Source: Maricaulis sp039978735
GTDB taxonomy: Bacteria > Pseudomonadota > Alphaproteobacteria > Caulobacterales > Maricaulaceae
Length of the DNA stretch: 64,000 nt
Direction: 5' to 3'
Assembly (NCBI RefSeq): GCF_039978735.1
Contig: NZ_JBDWAS010000045.1
Span: forward strand, 1 to 64,000
Below are positions 7,600 to 16,772 of the stretch, in pieces. Within the stretch, counting starts at the first letter, position 1; every line of letters begins with the position of its first letter. The position numbers and the translations under genes were made by a program. Below the pieces are notes generated by a model. It was given only the letters and a program-made list of their open reading frames with translations. It was not told the origin of the DNA and ran no database searches.

Positions 7600-8997
7600 C
7601 TACTCCATCCGCAGATGTTCGGGCAGGCGTTCTTCATGGACCTGCCCGTCCTCGACATAGACCGTGCCCGCCTTCATCACGAAATCCACGTTCTGCAACA
7701 GGCTGGGATAGGTCAGGAGGTCGCCGTCAACGGCAATGATGTCGGCCATCATGCCCGGTGCAATCGTGCCGACCCGGTCCTGCACCCCCATGAAGACGGC
7801 GGCCCAATAGGTCGAGGAGCGGATCGCATCCATCACCGGCACGTCCAGTTCGCGCGTCCAGATGTCGAACTCGTTCCAGGTCGACTGGCAGTGGAATTTC
7901 ATCGGGATACCGCTGTCCGTGCCCAGCAGCATCACCACACCGGCCTCGCGCAATTGCTCGAACTTGCGGCGCAGGGTCGGTGCGCGCAGCGGGGTGAGCT
8001 GGGTATATTCCAGACGTTCGGGATGCTGGATCGAGGCCTCGATGTCGGCAATCGTGTCGTCGCGCAGCCCGCGGTGCCAGCAATCGCTGTCGAGAAACTC
8101 GTCATTTTCCCGGGTGCGGGTGTAGTTCCACAGCCCCTCGATCGTCGGCGTCCAGAACAAGGGCCCGCCGGAGACCCGGCCCCGCGCCGTCCGGTCGCGC
8201 AGCGCCGTCATCACTTCCGGCGGATATTCCGGTGCCGTGGTCAGGCCGGTATGCTCGAAATTGTCGATGCCGATCTCCAGGCCGCGCAGGATTTCCGCCG
8301 GTCTGTGGGAATGGCCGACCACGCGCAGGCCGCGGGCATGCGCCTCCTCGACGACCGCCCGCGCCTCTTCGGGTTCCAGAAGGTCCTGGTCGACAAACTT
8401 GATCACATCAACGCCGGCATCGGCGAGATCGCGCACATGCTGGCGCGCGTCGCGCACGGAATCCACGCCCCAGCGGAAAGCCTCCGTGCCCGGATAGGGC
8501 TGGTGCTGGATGAAGGGACCGGACACATAGAGCGTGGGCCCGGGCAGCTCACCGGCATTGATCCGGTCGCGCACCGAGATCGACGGCTCCAGCGGCGCGC
8601 CGAGATCGCGCGCCGAGGTGATGCCGGCCAGCAGGAGCTGCACCGCCGAGGCGGGCATGATCTCGTCTTCCAGCCGGTCGATATAGACCCGGTCCCAGTG
8701 TTCATAATCGGAATGGCCGGTCAGCATGAGATGGGCATGCATCTCCCACAGCCCCGGCATGACGGTCATCCCCTCGGTCGAGATCACCTCATAGCCGTCG
8801 GGAATGGCCGTATTGTCCTGGTTGCCGACCGCGATGATGCGGTCATCCTCGACAAGGATCACGCTGTCATGGACCACCGGCCCGCCATAACCGTCGATCA
8901 GCGTCCCGCCCACCAGCGCCTGGCGCCCGTCGGCCTGCGCCGCCGCAGCGACTCCCAGCGCCAGTACCGGCGCCACAACAAGTTCCGATATCTTCAT
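7600..8997 (-). CDS. secreted metal-dependent amidohydrolase
   Basis: 465 residues. The start at 8997 is chosen because it opens a signal peptide (MKISELVVAPVLALGVAAAAQA) and follows the GGAGACGGGC stretch; the longer frame has none. It belongs to the imidazolonepropionase/prolidase-like branch of the amidohydrolase superfamily. Metal ligands expected are H87 and H89 in GLWEMHAHL, the Lys or next His in VDVIKFVDQ, VVGHSHRPAE and NFEHTG, and the Asp in LLGTDSG. The C-terminal GTIAPGMMADIIAVDG is the usual beta-sandwich end. Exported members hydrolyse cyclic amides or Xaa-Pro dipeptides; the substrate here is unknown. Single gene, divergent from the SDR gene. Confidence 0.88.
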   Translation of the reverse strand: MKISELVVAPVLALGVAAAAQADGRQALVGGTLIDGYGGPVVHDSVILVEDDRIIAVGNQDNTAIPDGYEVISTEGMTVMPGLWEMHAHLMLTGHSDYEHWDRVYIDRLEDEIMPASAVQLLLAGITSARDLGAPLEPSISVRDRINAGELPGPTLYVSGPFIQHQPYPGTEAFRWGVDSVRDARQHVRDLADAGVDVIKFVDQDLLEPEEARAVVEEAHARGLRVVGHSHRPAEILRGLEIGIDNFEHTGLTTAPEYPPEVMTALRDRTARGRVSGGPLFWTPTIEGLWNYTRTRENDEFLDSDCWHRGLRDDTIADIEASIQHPERLEYTQLTPLRAPTLRRKFEQLREAGVVMLLGTDSGIPMKFHCQSTWNEFDIWTRELDVPVMDAIRSSTYWAAVFMGVQDRVGTIAPGMMADIIAVDGDLLTYPSLLQNVDFVMKAGTVYVEDGQVHEERLPEHLRME

Positions 8998-9112
8998 GCC
9001 CGTCTCCCTCACGATGGCGCAACTGTCCAACACGCTCTTTGAGAAGGCAAATCGAAGATGGATTTCCCTTGGCGCCGGTCTAGATTGAGGCGGGGAAACG
9101 AGGAGACGTCCA

Positions 9113-9982
9113 ATGCCGACACCGCAACGCACCGCCGTCGTTACCGGCGCATCGACCGGGATCGGTCATGCCTGCGCGGCCCGGCTCGCCGCAGAGGGCT
9201 GGCGGGTCTTTGCCGGCGTGCGCAAGACCGCCGATGCCGAACGGCTGACCGCCGAGCTGGGCGATGCCGTTGTGCCGCTGATCATGGATGTCACCGACAC
9301 CGCGACCGTAATGGCCGCCGCAGAGACCGTCCGTACGGCGCTCGCCGGGCGCACCCTGGACGGGCTGGTCAATAATGCCGGCATCGCCGTGGCCGGCCCG
9401 ATGCTCAACGTGCCGCTGGAGGATTTCCAGCAGCAGATGGACGTCAACGTCACCGGCATTGTCCGCGTCACCCAGGCCTTCGGCCCCTTGCTCGGCGTGG
9501 ATGAAAGCCTGGAAGGCGGGCCGGGCCGCATCGTCATGATGTCCTCGGTCGCCGGCGAAATGGCCGCGCCCTTCCTGGGCCCCTATTCGGCCTCCAAACA
9601 TGCCGTCGAGGGCCTGTCCAAGGCGCTGAGGCGCGAACTGATGCTGTACGGGATCCAGGTCGTGGTGATCGGCCCGGGCGCGGTGGCGACACCGATCTGG
9701 GCCAAGGCCGAGGAGATCGACGCCGAGCCCTATCGCGAGACGCGCTTCTATGACGCCCTGTTGCGGATCCGCGGCTGGATGGCCAAGAACGGACCGGAGG
9801 GTTTCCCGCCGGAAAAGATCGCCGACCGTGTCTTCCGTTCGCTGACTGAGGACAAGCCGCGCCTGCGCTATGCCATCGTGCCCCAGCGCCTGACCAACTG
9901 GTCCCTGCCCAAACTCCTGCCTGGCCGCCTGGTCGACAACATGGTGGCCAAACGCGTCGGCCTGCAGCGCAAATACCGCTGA
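9113..9982 (+). CDS. short-chain dehydrogenase/reductase
   Basis: 289 residues, cytoplasmic. Classical SDR motifs are all present: the NAD(P) loop TGASTGIGHA near residues 10-19, NNAG near 88-91, the catalytic Ser in MMSSVAGEM and the YSASK Tyr/Lys pair near 158-162, then GPGAVATPIW. The length beyond 250 residues and the C-terminal basic and hydrophobic tail resemble the retinol-dehydrogenase-like branch. The start follows GAGGAGAC. Substrate unknown. It is divergent from the amidohydrolase gene, with 115 bases between the two starts. Confidence 0.9.
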   Translation: MPTPQRTAVVTGASTGIGHACAARLAAEGWRVFAGVRKTADAERLTAELGDAVVPLIMDVTDTATVMAAAETVRTALAGRTLDGLVNNAGIAVAGPMLNVPLEDFQQQMDVNVTGIVRVTQAFGPLLGVDESLEGGPGRIVMMSSVAGEMAAPFLGPYSASKHAVEGLSKALRRELMLYGIQVVVIGPGAVATPIWAKAEEIDAEPYRETRFYDALLRIRGWMAKNGPEGFPPEKIADRVFRSLTEDKPRLRYAIVPQRLTNWSLPKLLPGRLVDNMVAKRVGLQRKYR

Positions 9983-9989
9983 GCCGCTG

Positions 9990-10118
9990 GTCCTCGCCCT
10001 TGATGGGCGTGGGGGAGTGGGTGACTTTCCCAGGACAAGAAACGCGTCGCGTTTCACCCCTTCCGTCCCTTCGGGACACCTTCCCCATCAAGGGGAAGGA
10101 CGGTGTGGCAGCATACGC
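9990..10118. repeat. intergenic repeat-like DNA between SDR and DUF885 genes
   Basis: The segment has short inverted pieces (AAACGCGTCGCGTTT at 10038-10052, CCCTTCGGG near 10069, and CCTTGATGGG matched by CCCCATCAAGGGG near 10083). It looks like the mosaic non-coding repeats common between genes in this group. No coding potential is evident and no second copy was noticed in the window. Confidence 0.5.
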
Positions 10119-10225
10119 TTGGAGGTGTGCCATCTCTTCACAGCTTTGCTTGCCCCGCGGGAAGGCGCGCGCCATTCTGCGTGCGGTGTCCGCACCCGGC
10201 CGGGCACCGACAGGGGAGAGATTGC

Positions 10226-12085
10226 ATGACACATCCGGTCGTTCGAGTGGCGCTGGCCGGCGCCTCCATCCTGGTGATTGCCGCCTGCAATGATGCAGGC
10301 TCCCTGACGCCGGAGGCGAATGCCGCCGCGGCGGTCCGCCAAGACGAGGGCACACCGGAAGCGGCACCCGCCGCCGATCCGGCCGCCAGCGAGGCCTTCG
10401 CATCGCTGGTCGAGGATTACGAGGCCTTCCAGCGGGAGAACAGCCTGGGCCGCCGCGCCCGCGACGGCGATCTCGAGGCGATGAGCCAGTGGCCGGACGT
10501 GTCCGCGGAACACCAGGCCGAGGAAACCGCGCAGGAAGCGGCCTTCCTGGAACGGCTGGAAGCGATCGATCGTGCCGGTCTGAACCGCAATGACCGCGTC
10601 TCCTACGACGTGCTGGACTATTCGCTGCGCTTCAGCGTCGAGCTGGCGCCCTTCGACACCGCGCGCACGCCCTTCCTGAACGATAGCGGCTTCTTCACCG
10701 CGCCGACCTATGCCGCCGCGTCGACCCGGCCGCGCAATGCCGAACAGGGCGAGGCTTGGATTGCCCGCCTGCGCAACCTGCCGGACTATTTCCAGGCCAA
10801 TATCGACTGGATGAACCAGGGTCTGGAAGACGGCTTCACCCAGCCGCGCCTGATCGCCGAGCTGGCCGCCTCGCAGATCGAGGCGCTGACCGATGCCGAT
10901 ACGCTGACCGGCATCCTGATCGCCCCGGTCGATGCCCTGCCGGCCGGCATGCCCGAGGCCGAGCGCGACCGCCTGCGCGCCGAGACCGAGGCCGCCATCG
11001 CCGAGGCCGCCCTGCCGGCCTATGAAAACCTGCTCGCCTATTTCCGCGACACCTATATCCCGCAGACCCGCGAGAGCCTGGGCATTTCCGACGTGCCGCA
11101 GGGCCGCGAATACTACCAGACCCTGGTGCGCTACCACACGACGCTGGATACCTCGCCGGAAGAGGTTCACCAGCGCGGCCTCAACGAAGTCGCCCGCATC
11201 CGCGAAGAGATGGACGCCGTCATCGCCGAGACCGGTTTCGAGGGCACGTTCGCGGAATTCCTGCACTTCCTGCGCACCGACCCGCAATTCTACGCCGAAA
11301 CGCCGGAAGAATTGCTGATGCACGCCGCCTGGATCGCCAAGCGCGCCGACGACCAGATGCCGCGCTTCTTCGGCCACCTGCCGCGCCTGCCTTACGGCGT
11401 GCGCCCCGTGCCGGACACGATGGCGCCGACCTATACGACCGGCCGCTATTGGGGTGGCGATCTCGAGAACGGCGTAGCCGGCGGCTATATGGTCAACACC
11501 TATGACCTGTCCCAGCGCCCGCTCTACACCCTGCCGGCGCTGACCGTGCACGAAGCCGTGCCGGGCCATCACCACCAGATCTCGATTGCCGCGGAGCTGG
11601 AGGACGTGCCGGATTTCCGCCGCAACACCTATATCACCGCCTTCGGCGAGGGCTGGGGCCTGTATACCGAGAACCTGGCCATCGATATGGGCCTCTACAC
11701 CACGCCCTACGAGGATTTCGGCCGGCTGACCTATGAGATGTGGCGCGCCTGCCGGCTCGTGGTCGATACCGGCATCCACTATATGGGCTGGACCCGCGAA
11801 CAGGCCGAAGCCTGTTTCCTGGAGAACTCCGCCCTTGCCCCGCACAATATCCGCACCGAGGTGCAGCGCTATATCTCCTGGCCGGGCCAGGCTCTCGCTT
11901 ACAAGTCCGGCGAGCTCCTGATGCGCGATCTGCGCCGCCAGGCCGAGGAACGCCTGGGCGCCGATTTCGACATCCGCGAATTCCACGACACCCTCCTGCG
12001 CGACGGCGCCATGCCGCTCTCCGCACTGGAAGAAAAAATGCTCGCCTGGATCGAGGACGAAGCGGCGGAGACGGGAGAGGAATAG
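10226..12085 (+). CDS. DUF885 family lipoprotein, putative zinc peptidase
   Basis: 619 residues. The start at 10226 follows CAGGGGAGAG and opens a lipoprotein signal peptide ending in a lipobox (LVIAAC, Cys near 21), so the protein is membrane-anchored outside the cytoplasm. A Glu/Ala-rich linker leads to a DUF885 domain of about 550 residues. HEAVPGHHHQ near residue 441 and FGEGWGLYTE near residue 474 resemble a gluzincin site (HExxH-like with a downstream Glu). DUF885 proteins are widespread exported hydrolases thought to be peptidases; the substrate is unknown. It is transcribed alone between two repeat-bearing gaps. Confidence 0.88.
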   Translation: MTHPVVRVALAGASILVIAACNDAGSLTPEANAAAAVRQDEGTPEAAPAADPAASEAFASLVEDYEAFQRENSLGRRARDGDLEAMSQWPDVSAEHQAEETAQEAAFLERLEAIDRAGLNRNDRVSYDVLDYSLRFSVELAPFDTARTPFLNDSGFFTAPTYAAASTRPRNAEQGEAWIARLRNLPDYFQANIDWMNQGLEDGFTQPRLIAELAASQIEALTDADTLTGILIAPVDALPAGMPEAERDRLRAETEAAIAEAALPAYENLLAYFRDTYIPQTRESLGISDVPQGREYYQTLVRYHTTLDTSPEEVHQRGLNEVARIREEMDAVIAETGFEGTFAEFLHFLRTDPQFYAETPEELLMHAAWIAKRADDQMPRFFGHLPRLPYGVRPVPDTMAPTYTTGRYWGGDLENGVAGGYMVNTYDLSQRPLYTLPALTVHEAVPGHHHQISIAAELEDVPDFRRNTYITAFGEGWGLYTENLAIDMGLYTTPYEDFGRLTYEMWRACRLVVDTGIHYMGWTREQAEACFLENSALAPHNIRTEVQRYISWPGQALAYKSGELLMRDLRRQAEERLGADFDIREFHDTLLRDGAMPLSALEEKMLAWIEDEAAETGEE

Positions 12086-12097
12086 GTGCGCTTTGTC

Positions 12098-12260
12098 ATC
12101 CCGGCCGGATAGCCCGCGAAGGCGGGCTGTAGGGCCGGGACCCATACGCGCCAGATCCGGCCGTAAGCAAACGCGATTTCAGAGACAGCAAGGATCAGCA
12201 CCGGGATTATAGGTCCCGGACTTCCGCCCGGCCCGAGGCCGGGCATCCATCCGGGATGAC
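12098..12260. repeat. palindromic intergenic repeat (TCATCCCGG...CCGGGATGA type)
   Basis: The gap after the DUF885 gene starts with TCATCCCGGCCGGAT and ends with ATCCATCCGGGATGA, an outer inverted pair about 150 bases apart. Inside are smaller stems such as AGCCCGCGAAGGCGGGCT. This composition is typical of mobile intergenic repeats in alphaproteobacteria. No gene is seen. Confidence 0.55.
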
Positions 12261-12283
12261 AACTTGCTTGGGGATTTTCCTTG

Positions 12284-12910
12284 ATGACCAATCTCGCCTT
12301 TGCCCTCACCGACTTCCTCGTCGTCATCGGCGTCATCGCCGGCCTCTGGCGTCTGTGGCCGCAGCGGCGGCATGGCGAGGTGCGGATGATCCGGATGGGG
12401 CTGGTGCTGATGGCGCTGGCTGCCCTTGTCGGCACGATCCGTTTTGCCTCGGGCGAGGTCGACGGTCCGCTGGCAACAGCACACAGCATCGCCAGCAATT
12501 ATGCGGCCGCCGCGGGGCTTCTGCTGATCGCCACCGGTCTCGCCCTGACCGCCTTTCGCGTGCGCCTGCCTGCAGGCGTAACCCGATATATCCGTATGGG
12601 CATTCCCGTTTTCATTGCCTTCCTGCTGGTTTTTCCCGGCTCGGATACGCTCCTCGGCGCCCTGCCCGCCCTTGCCCTTCTGATCGGCCTGGCCGGCGCC
12701 GGTGCGCTGCTGACCCGGCGCGACTGGCCGGCGGGCCTGGTCTGGCTGGCCGCCTTCGGCCTTCTGGCCTTTGCCTCGCTGGCGATCGGCGGCAGCCGCG
12801 AGGCCACCACGCTGGGCCTCGCCAACTGGCACATCTATCACACCCTCCTGGGCATCTGGGCGGTGCTGACGGGCGAGGGCGCGCGGCGGCTGTTTTCGGG
12901 TCGAGGCTGA
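12284..12910 (+). CDS. unknown polytopic membrane protein
   Basis: 208 residues with about seven hydrophobic helices (near 5-23, 39-57, 72-92, 105-121, 126-144, 150-170 and 183-200). The start ATG at 12284 (MTNLAFALTDF) is preferred to the TTG three bases earlier. Small basic loops such as WPQRRHGEVR suggest the usual inside-positive layout. I do not recognise a family and see no conserved charged residue within the helices that would point to transport or a cofactor. It is preceded by repeat DNA and followed by 106 bases before mtaB, so probably its own unit. Confidence 0.7.
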   Translation: MTNLAFALTDFLVVIGVIAGLWRLWPQRRHGEVRMIRMGLVLMALAALVGTIRFASGEVDGPLATAHSIASNYAAAAGLLLIATGLALTAFRVRLPAGVTRYIRMGIPVFIAFLLVFPGSDTLLGALPALALLIGLAGAGALLTRRDWPAGLVWLAAFGLLAFASLAIGGSREATTLGLANWHIYHTLLGIWAVLTGEGARRLFSGRG

Positions 12911-13016
12911 GGGCCCCGCAAGGGTCCGGCCGGCCGATTTCGCATACCCGTCCCGCGCTCATAATTGACCGCACCGCTTGACGGCGCGGCAGCGCGTGGC
13001 CACTTATCCGCCCTCC

Positions 13017-14351
13017 ATGAGCACCCATGACGACAACCCCGCCGCCTCCGGGGCCGATACGCCGCCGACGCGGGATCCGGTCACCGATGAAAGCCTCGAC
13101 ATTCTCACCTTCGGCTGCCGGCTGAATGCGTGGGAAAGCGAGGTCATGCGCAAGCATGCGCGCGAGCAGGGGCTGACCAATACCATCCTGGTCAACACCT
13201 GCGCCGTCACCAATGAGGCCGTGCGCCAGGCCCGCCAGCACATCCGCCGCGCCCGGCGCGAAAATCCCGATGCCAAGATCATCGTCACCGGCTGTGCGGC
13301 CCAGGTCGATCCGGACATGTTCGGCCGGATGCCGGAAGTCGATCGCGTGGTCGGCAATGACGACAAGCTGAAAGCGGAAACCTTTGCCCCCGCCACCCTG
13401 CTCGGCGGCACCGAGAAGGTACGCGTCAACGACATCATGAGCGTCACAGAGACGGCCGGCCATCTGGTGGAAGGCATGGAGGGCCGCGCCCGCGCCTATG
13501 TCCAGGTGCAGAATGGCTGCGACCATCGCTGCACCTTCTGCATCATCCCCTATGGCCGCGGCAATTCGCGCTCCGTACCGCTGGGCGAAGTGGTCGACCA
13601 GATCAGGACGCTGGTCGATGCGGGCCATTCCGAAGTCGTGCTGACCGGGGTCGATCTCACCTCCTGGGGCGAGGACCTGCCCGGTAATCCGCCGCTCGGA
13701 CGCCTCGTCCAGGCGATCCTGAAACATGTGCCCGACCTGCCGCGCCTGCGCCTGTCCTCCATCGACGCGATCGAGATCGACGATGCCCTGTTCGAGGCCG
13801 TTACCGGCGAGCCGCGCGTGGCGCCCTATCTGCATCTCTCGCTGCAGGCCGGCGACGACATGATCCTCAAGCGCATGAAGCGGCGCCATCTGCGTGGCGA
13901 CGCGATTGCGCTGTGCGAACGGCTCAAGGCCGCCCGGCCGGAGATCGCCTTCGGTGCCGACATGATCGCCGGTTTCCCGACCGAGACCGAGGCGATGTTC
14001 GAGAACTCGATCCGCCTGGTCGACGAGTGCCAGCTGGCCTATCTGCACGTCTTCCCGTTCTCGCCGCGCCCCGGCACGCCGGCCGCGCGCATGCCGCAGC
14101 TGGAACGCGCCATCATCAAGGACCGCGCCAACCGGCTGCGCGCCAAGGCCGACGAGGCGCTGCAGCGCCATCTCGACGGCATGATCGGACGTGTCAGCGC
14201 TGCTCTCGTGGAAAAGCCGGGCTTTGCCCGCGCCGGCAATTTCGCCGGCATCCGCATTCCCGAAGCCGAAGTGCCGCGGGCCGGCGCCCTTGTCGATATC
14301 GACGTGACCGGGCATGACGGGCGCGAACTGCAGGGGGTCATCGCCGGATGA
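13017..14351 (+). CDS. mtaB: tRNA t6A37 methylthiotransferase
   Basis: 444 residues. It converts t6A to ms2t6A at position 37 of ANN-decoding tRNAs. The N-terminal UPF0004 domain holds three cysteines for the auxiliary cluster (C34 in FGCRLN, C62 in NTCAVT, C93 in TGCAAQ). The radical SAM cluster is C168, C172, C175 (CDHRCTFC) followed by IIPYGRGNSRS. A short TRAM-like C-terminus follows. FGCRLN rather than the MiaB form, and the RimO-distinct C-terminus, favour MtaB. Its stop overlaps the ftsY start (ATGA), so the two are translationally coupled. Start chosen at 13017 by alignment with family length; no strong SD is visible. Confidence 0.93.
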   Translation: MSTHDDNPAASGADTPPTRDPVTDESLDILTFGCRLNAWESEVMRKHAREQGLTNTILVNTCAVTNEAVRQARQHIRRARRENPDAKIIVTGCAAQVDPDMFGRMPEVDRVVGNDDKLKAETFAPATLLGGTEKVRVNDIMSVTETAGHLVEGMEGRARAYVQVQNGCDHRCTFCIIPYGRGNSRSVPLGEVVDQIRTLVDAGHSEVVLTGVDLTSWGEDLPGNPPLGRLVQAILKHVPDLPRLRLSSIDAIEIDDALFEAVTGEPRVAPYLHLSLQAGDDMILKRMKRRHLRGDAIALCERLKAARPEIAFGADMIAGFPTETEAMFENSIRLVDECQLAYLHVFPFSPRPGTPAARMPQLERAIIKDRANRLRAKADEALQRHLDGMIGRVSAALVEKPGFARAGNFAGIRIPEAEVPRAGALVDIDVTGHDGRELQGVIAG

Positions 14352-15277
14352 GCGAGAAGAAACCGGGCTTCTTTTCCCGGCTGGCGCAGGGGCTGCGACG
14401 CTCCTCGACCCAGCTGGGCGACAGCGTCACCGCCATTTTCACCAAGCGCAGGCTCGACGCCGCCGCGCTGGAGGAGCTGGAAGACGCGCTGATCGCCGCC
14501 GATCTCGGTGCCGCCGCCGCGGCACGGGTCACCGAACGCCTCGCGCGCGACCGGTTCGACAAGGAAGTGTCCGACGAAGAGGTCCGCGCGGCGCTCGCAG
14601 ATGTGGTCGGCGAGACACTTATGCCACTCCAATGTGAGCTCAATGTCACCGGTATGTCACCGCAAGTGGTGGTCTTTGTCGGCGTCAACGGGTCAGGAAA
14701 GACCACCACGCTCGGCAAGATTGCCGTCAAGCTGAAGCGCGAGGGCCACAACCCGCTCCTCGCCGCCGGCGACACATTCCGCGCCGCCGCGATCGAGCAG
14801 GTCTCGGTCTGGGGGGAGCGCGCCGGGGCGCCCGTGATCAAGCGCGAGATCGGTGCCGACGCGGCCGGTCTCGCCTTCGACGCGCTGGAAACAGCCGAGC
14901 GCGACGGGCATGACGTCGTGCTGATCGACACGGCCGGCCGGCTGCAGAACAAGGCCGAGCTGATGGATGAGCTGCGCAAGGTCATCCGCGTCATCAAGAA
15001 GAAGATGCCCGAGGCCCCGCACCATGTTGTCCTGGTGCTGGACGGCACGGTCGGGTCGAACGCGGTTTCCCAGGCCGAGGCCTTTCTGGAAGCCGCCAAT
15101 GTCACCGGCGTGGTGATGACCAAGCTGGACGGAACGGCCAAGGGCGGCGCCCTGGTGCAGGTCGCGGAAAAATTCAAACTGCCCATCCATTATATCGGCA
15201 TCGGCGAAGGCGAAGAGGATCTCCAGCCCTTCTCCGCCCGCGACTTCTCCCGCGCCCTGGCGGGTCTGGAGGACTGA
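14348..15277 (+). CDS. ftsY: signal recognition particle receptor
   Basis: 309 residues. It docks SRP-ribosome complexes at the inner membrane. The NG domain is complete: helical N part at 20-100, GTP P-loop GVNGSGKTT at 112-120, DTFRAAAIEQ at 142-151, DTAGRL at 194-199, and TKLDGTAKGGA from 258. The acidic A domain of E. coli FtsY is absent and replaced by a short basic N-terminus (MSEKKPGFFSRLAQGLRR), the usual alphaproteobacterial form with an amphipathic membrane-targeting helix. It overlaps mtaB by 4 bases. The next gene downstream has very different base composition. Confidence 0.97.
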   Translation: MSEKKPGFFSRLAQGLRRSSTQLGDSVTAIFTKRRLDAAALEELEDALIAADLGAAAAARVTERLARDRFDKEVSDEEVRAALADVVGETLMPLQCELNVTGMSPQVVVFVGVNGSGKTTTLGKIAVKLKREGHNPLLAAGDTFRAAAIEQVSVWGERAGAPVIKREIGADAAGLAFDALETAERDGHDVVLIDTAGRLQNKAELMDELRKVIRVIKKKMPEAPHHVVLVLDGTVGSNAVSQAEAFLEAANVTGVVMTKLDGTAKGGALVQVAEKFKLPIHYIGIGEGEEDLQPFSARDFSRALAGLED

Positions 15278-15285
15278 GAGAACAT

Positions 15286-15879
15286 ATGGACGAGATTGAG
15301 GTGGTACCAACCGAGCAGCTTTTCGTCGCACCTTCGGTACTAGAAGAGCGCTTGCAGCCTCTCGGAGTAATTTCCGGTGGCGTCCTTTTCCGGAAGGCCG
15401 CTGGAGACATCCCGCAAGTTCTGAATCTCATCGGCGATCTGAAGGCTTGGCTCGCGTTGGGGATTGCCACCTACGCCACCTCTTTCATCGCGAAGATCGC
15501 CCAGCAAAACGCCGATACCCTGCTGAAGGCTTTGAGAGAGACTCAAACACCGAATGATCCCGATCCAATCATTTCTATAGTCGACGCGCTTGCCGCGGCA
15601 CGAACAGCGGAGCCCTTGGATTTCACACCGATCATTGAAGTTCAAACAGGTAAAAATATTGAAATTAGGCTGATTTTAGAAACCCATAGTGACATTGAAA
15701 CAGCTATCGCCATTTCTAAATTTTTCGATTCTATTGAAAAAATATCTGAAGACATAAAAAGTTCTCTCGAGAACAATTCAGAAAATTCAGCATACGCCGT
15801 CGCGAAGCTACAGAATGACGAGGTGTTGTCCGTCGAATGGCTAGTTGGAGCGGATGTTCATGAAAAGCGCTCTTATTGA
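15286..15879 (+). CDS. orphan protein of unknown function, AT-rich
   Basis: 197 residues, start ATG at 15286, 8 bases after the ftsY stop. The protein starts acidic (MDEIEVVPTEQLF), has one weak hydrophobic segment around residues 50-70 (LKAWLALGIATYATSFIAKI), then a charged region with a possible coiled coil (FFDSIEKISEDIKSSLENNS). I recognise no domain. Codon use is unlike every neighbour: many AAA, ATT, TCT and GAA codons, strongest from 15640 to 15800. This points to recent acquisition. The reading frame is intact for its whole length, which favours a real gene. A single helix and acidic ends would also fit a small effector, immunity or stress protein, but nothing proves this. Confidence 0.65.
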   Translation: MDEIEVVPTEQLFVAPSVLEERLQPLGVISGGVLFRKAAGDIPQVLNLIGDLKAWLALGIATYATSFIAKIAQQNADTLLKALRETQTPNDPDPIISIVDALAAARTAEPLDFTPIIEVQTGKNIEIRLILETHSDIETAIAISKFFDSIEKISEDIKSSLENNSENSAYAVAKLQNDEVLSVEWLVGADVHEKRSY

Positions 15880-15912
15880 CGGCACCACAATCACTCAAGT
15901 TTCCGAGCTACA

Positions 15913-16749
15913 ATGTTAGCCGCGACGCTGGCCATGCTGGGCTCGGCCGCCGCGCATTCGGGCATGACCCTGCTGACCAAACAGGCCGAAGACAAGCTGG
16001 TCTTCCGCGGCCTGACCCTGGCCTTTGTCGGCCTGGCCTTCCTGCCCTGGCTCATCACCCAGCCCCTGCCGCCCTGGGAGGTCTGGCGCTTCCTGCTCGC
16101 CGGTACGGCGGTGATCTGGGCCTACAACATGCTGATGATCGCCGCCTTCAGTCATGGTGACATGAATCTGGCCTATCCGGTGATGCGCGGCAGCGCGCCG
16201 GCCCTGGCAGCCCTGGCAGCCTTTGTCTTCCTGGAAGAAGCCGTCTCCGCCGGACAGCTCGCAGGCCTGGCTATTGCCTGTGCCGCGCTGATCGGTTTTG
16301 CCTGGCCCGAACGCGACGGCACGCCGAAGGCGAAAGTCCTCCTCCTGGCCCTGGCAGCAGCCTCCATGACCGCCGCCTATACCGTGATCGACGCCTCCGG
16401 CGTGCGCGAGAGCGGCCGCATCCTGGTCTATCTGGGCTGGTTCTTCGTCCTGTCCATCGTCACCATCCTTCCGACAGCGATCCTGCGACGGGGCCGCGCC
16501 TTCTGGCCGGCGGCCAAACGCGAAGCCCGTCCCGCCCTTTATTCAACCATATTCAACGCCTCGACCTACGGGCTGGCCCTCTACGCCTACGCCTCGGCGC
16601 CCGTTGCGCCGATGGCCGCCCTGCGGGAATTGTCGATCGTGTTCGGGGCCGTTCTGGCCGCCCTCGTGCTGAAGGAACCGTTCGGCCTGCGGCGGACAGT
16701 GCTTGCAATCTGCCTCGCCGCCGGGCTCGTATTGCTTCAGGTGATGTAA
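15913..16749 (+). CDS. EamA/DMT-family transporter
   Basis: 278 residues with about ten membrane helices in two repeats of five, the EamA layout. The first repeat ends near VFLEEAVSAGQLAGLAI and the second near VLAALVLKEPFGLRRTV; both carry the family's acidic-Glu helix-break signature (LEE and LKEP). Drug/metabolite transporters of this type export or import small metabolites; the substrate is not predictable. The start at 15913 has no strong SD. The surrounding codon use is normal again from about here on. Confidence 0.85.
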   Translation: MLAATLAMLGSAAAHSGMTLLTKQAEDKLVFRGLTLAFVGLAFLPWLITQPLPPWEVWRFLLAGTAVIWAYNMLMIAAFSHGDMNLAYPVMRGSAPALAALAAFVFLEEAVSAGQLAGLAIACAALIGFAWPERDGTPKAKVLLLALAAASMTAAYTVIDASGVRESGRILVYLGWFFVLSIVTILPTAILRRGRAFWPAAKREARPALYSTIFNASTYGLALYAYASAPVAPMAALRELSIVFGAVLAALVLKEPFGLRRTVLAICLAAGLVLLQVM

Positions 16750-16772
16750 CCAGCCGAGCGGGAGACGCGATC

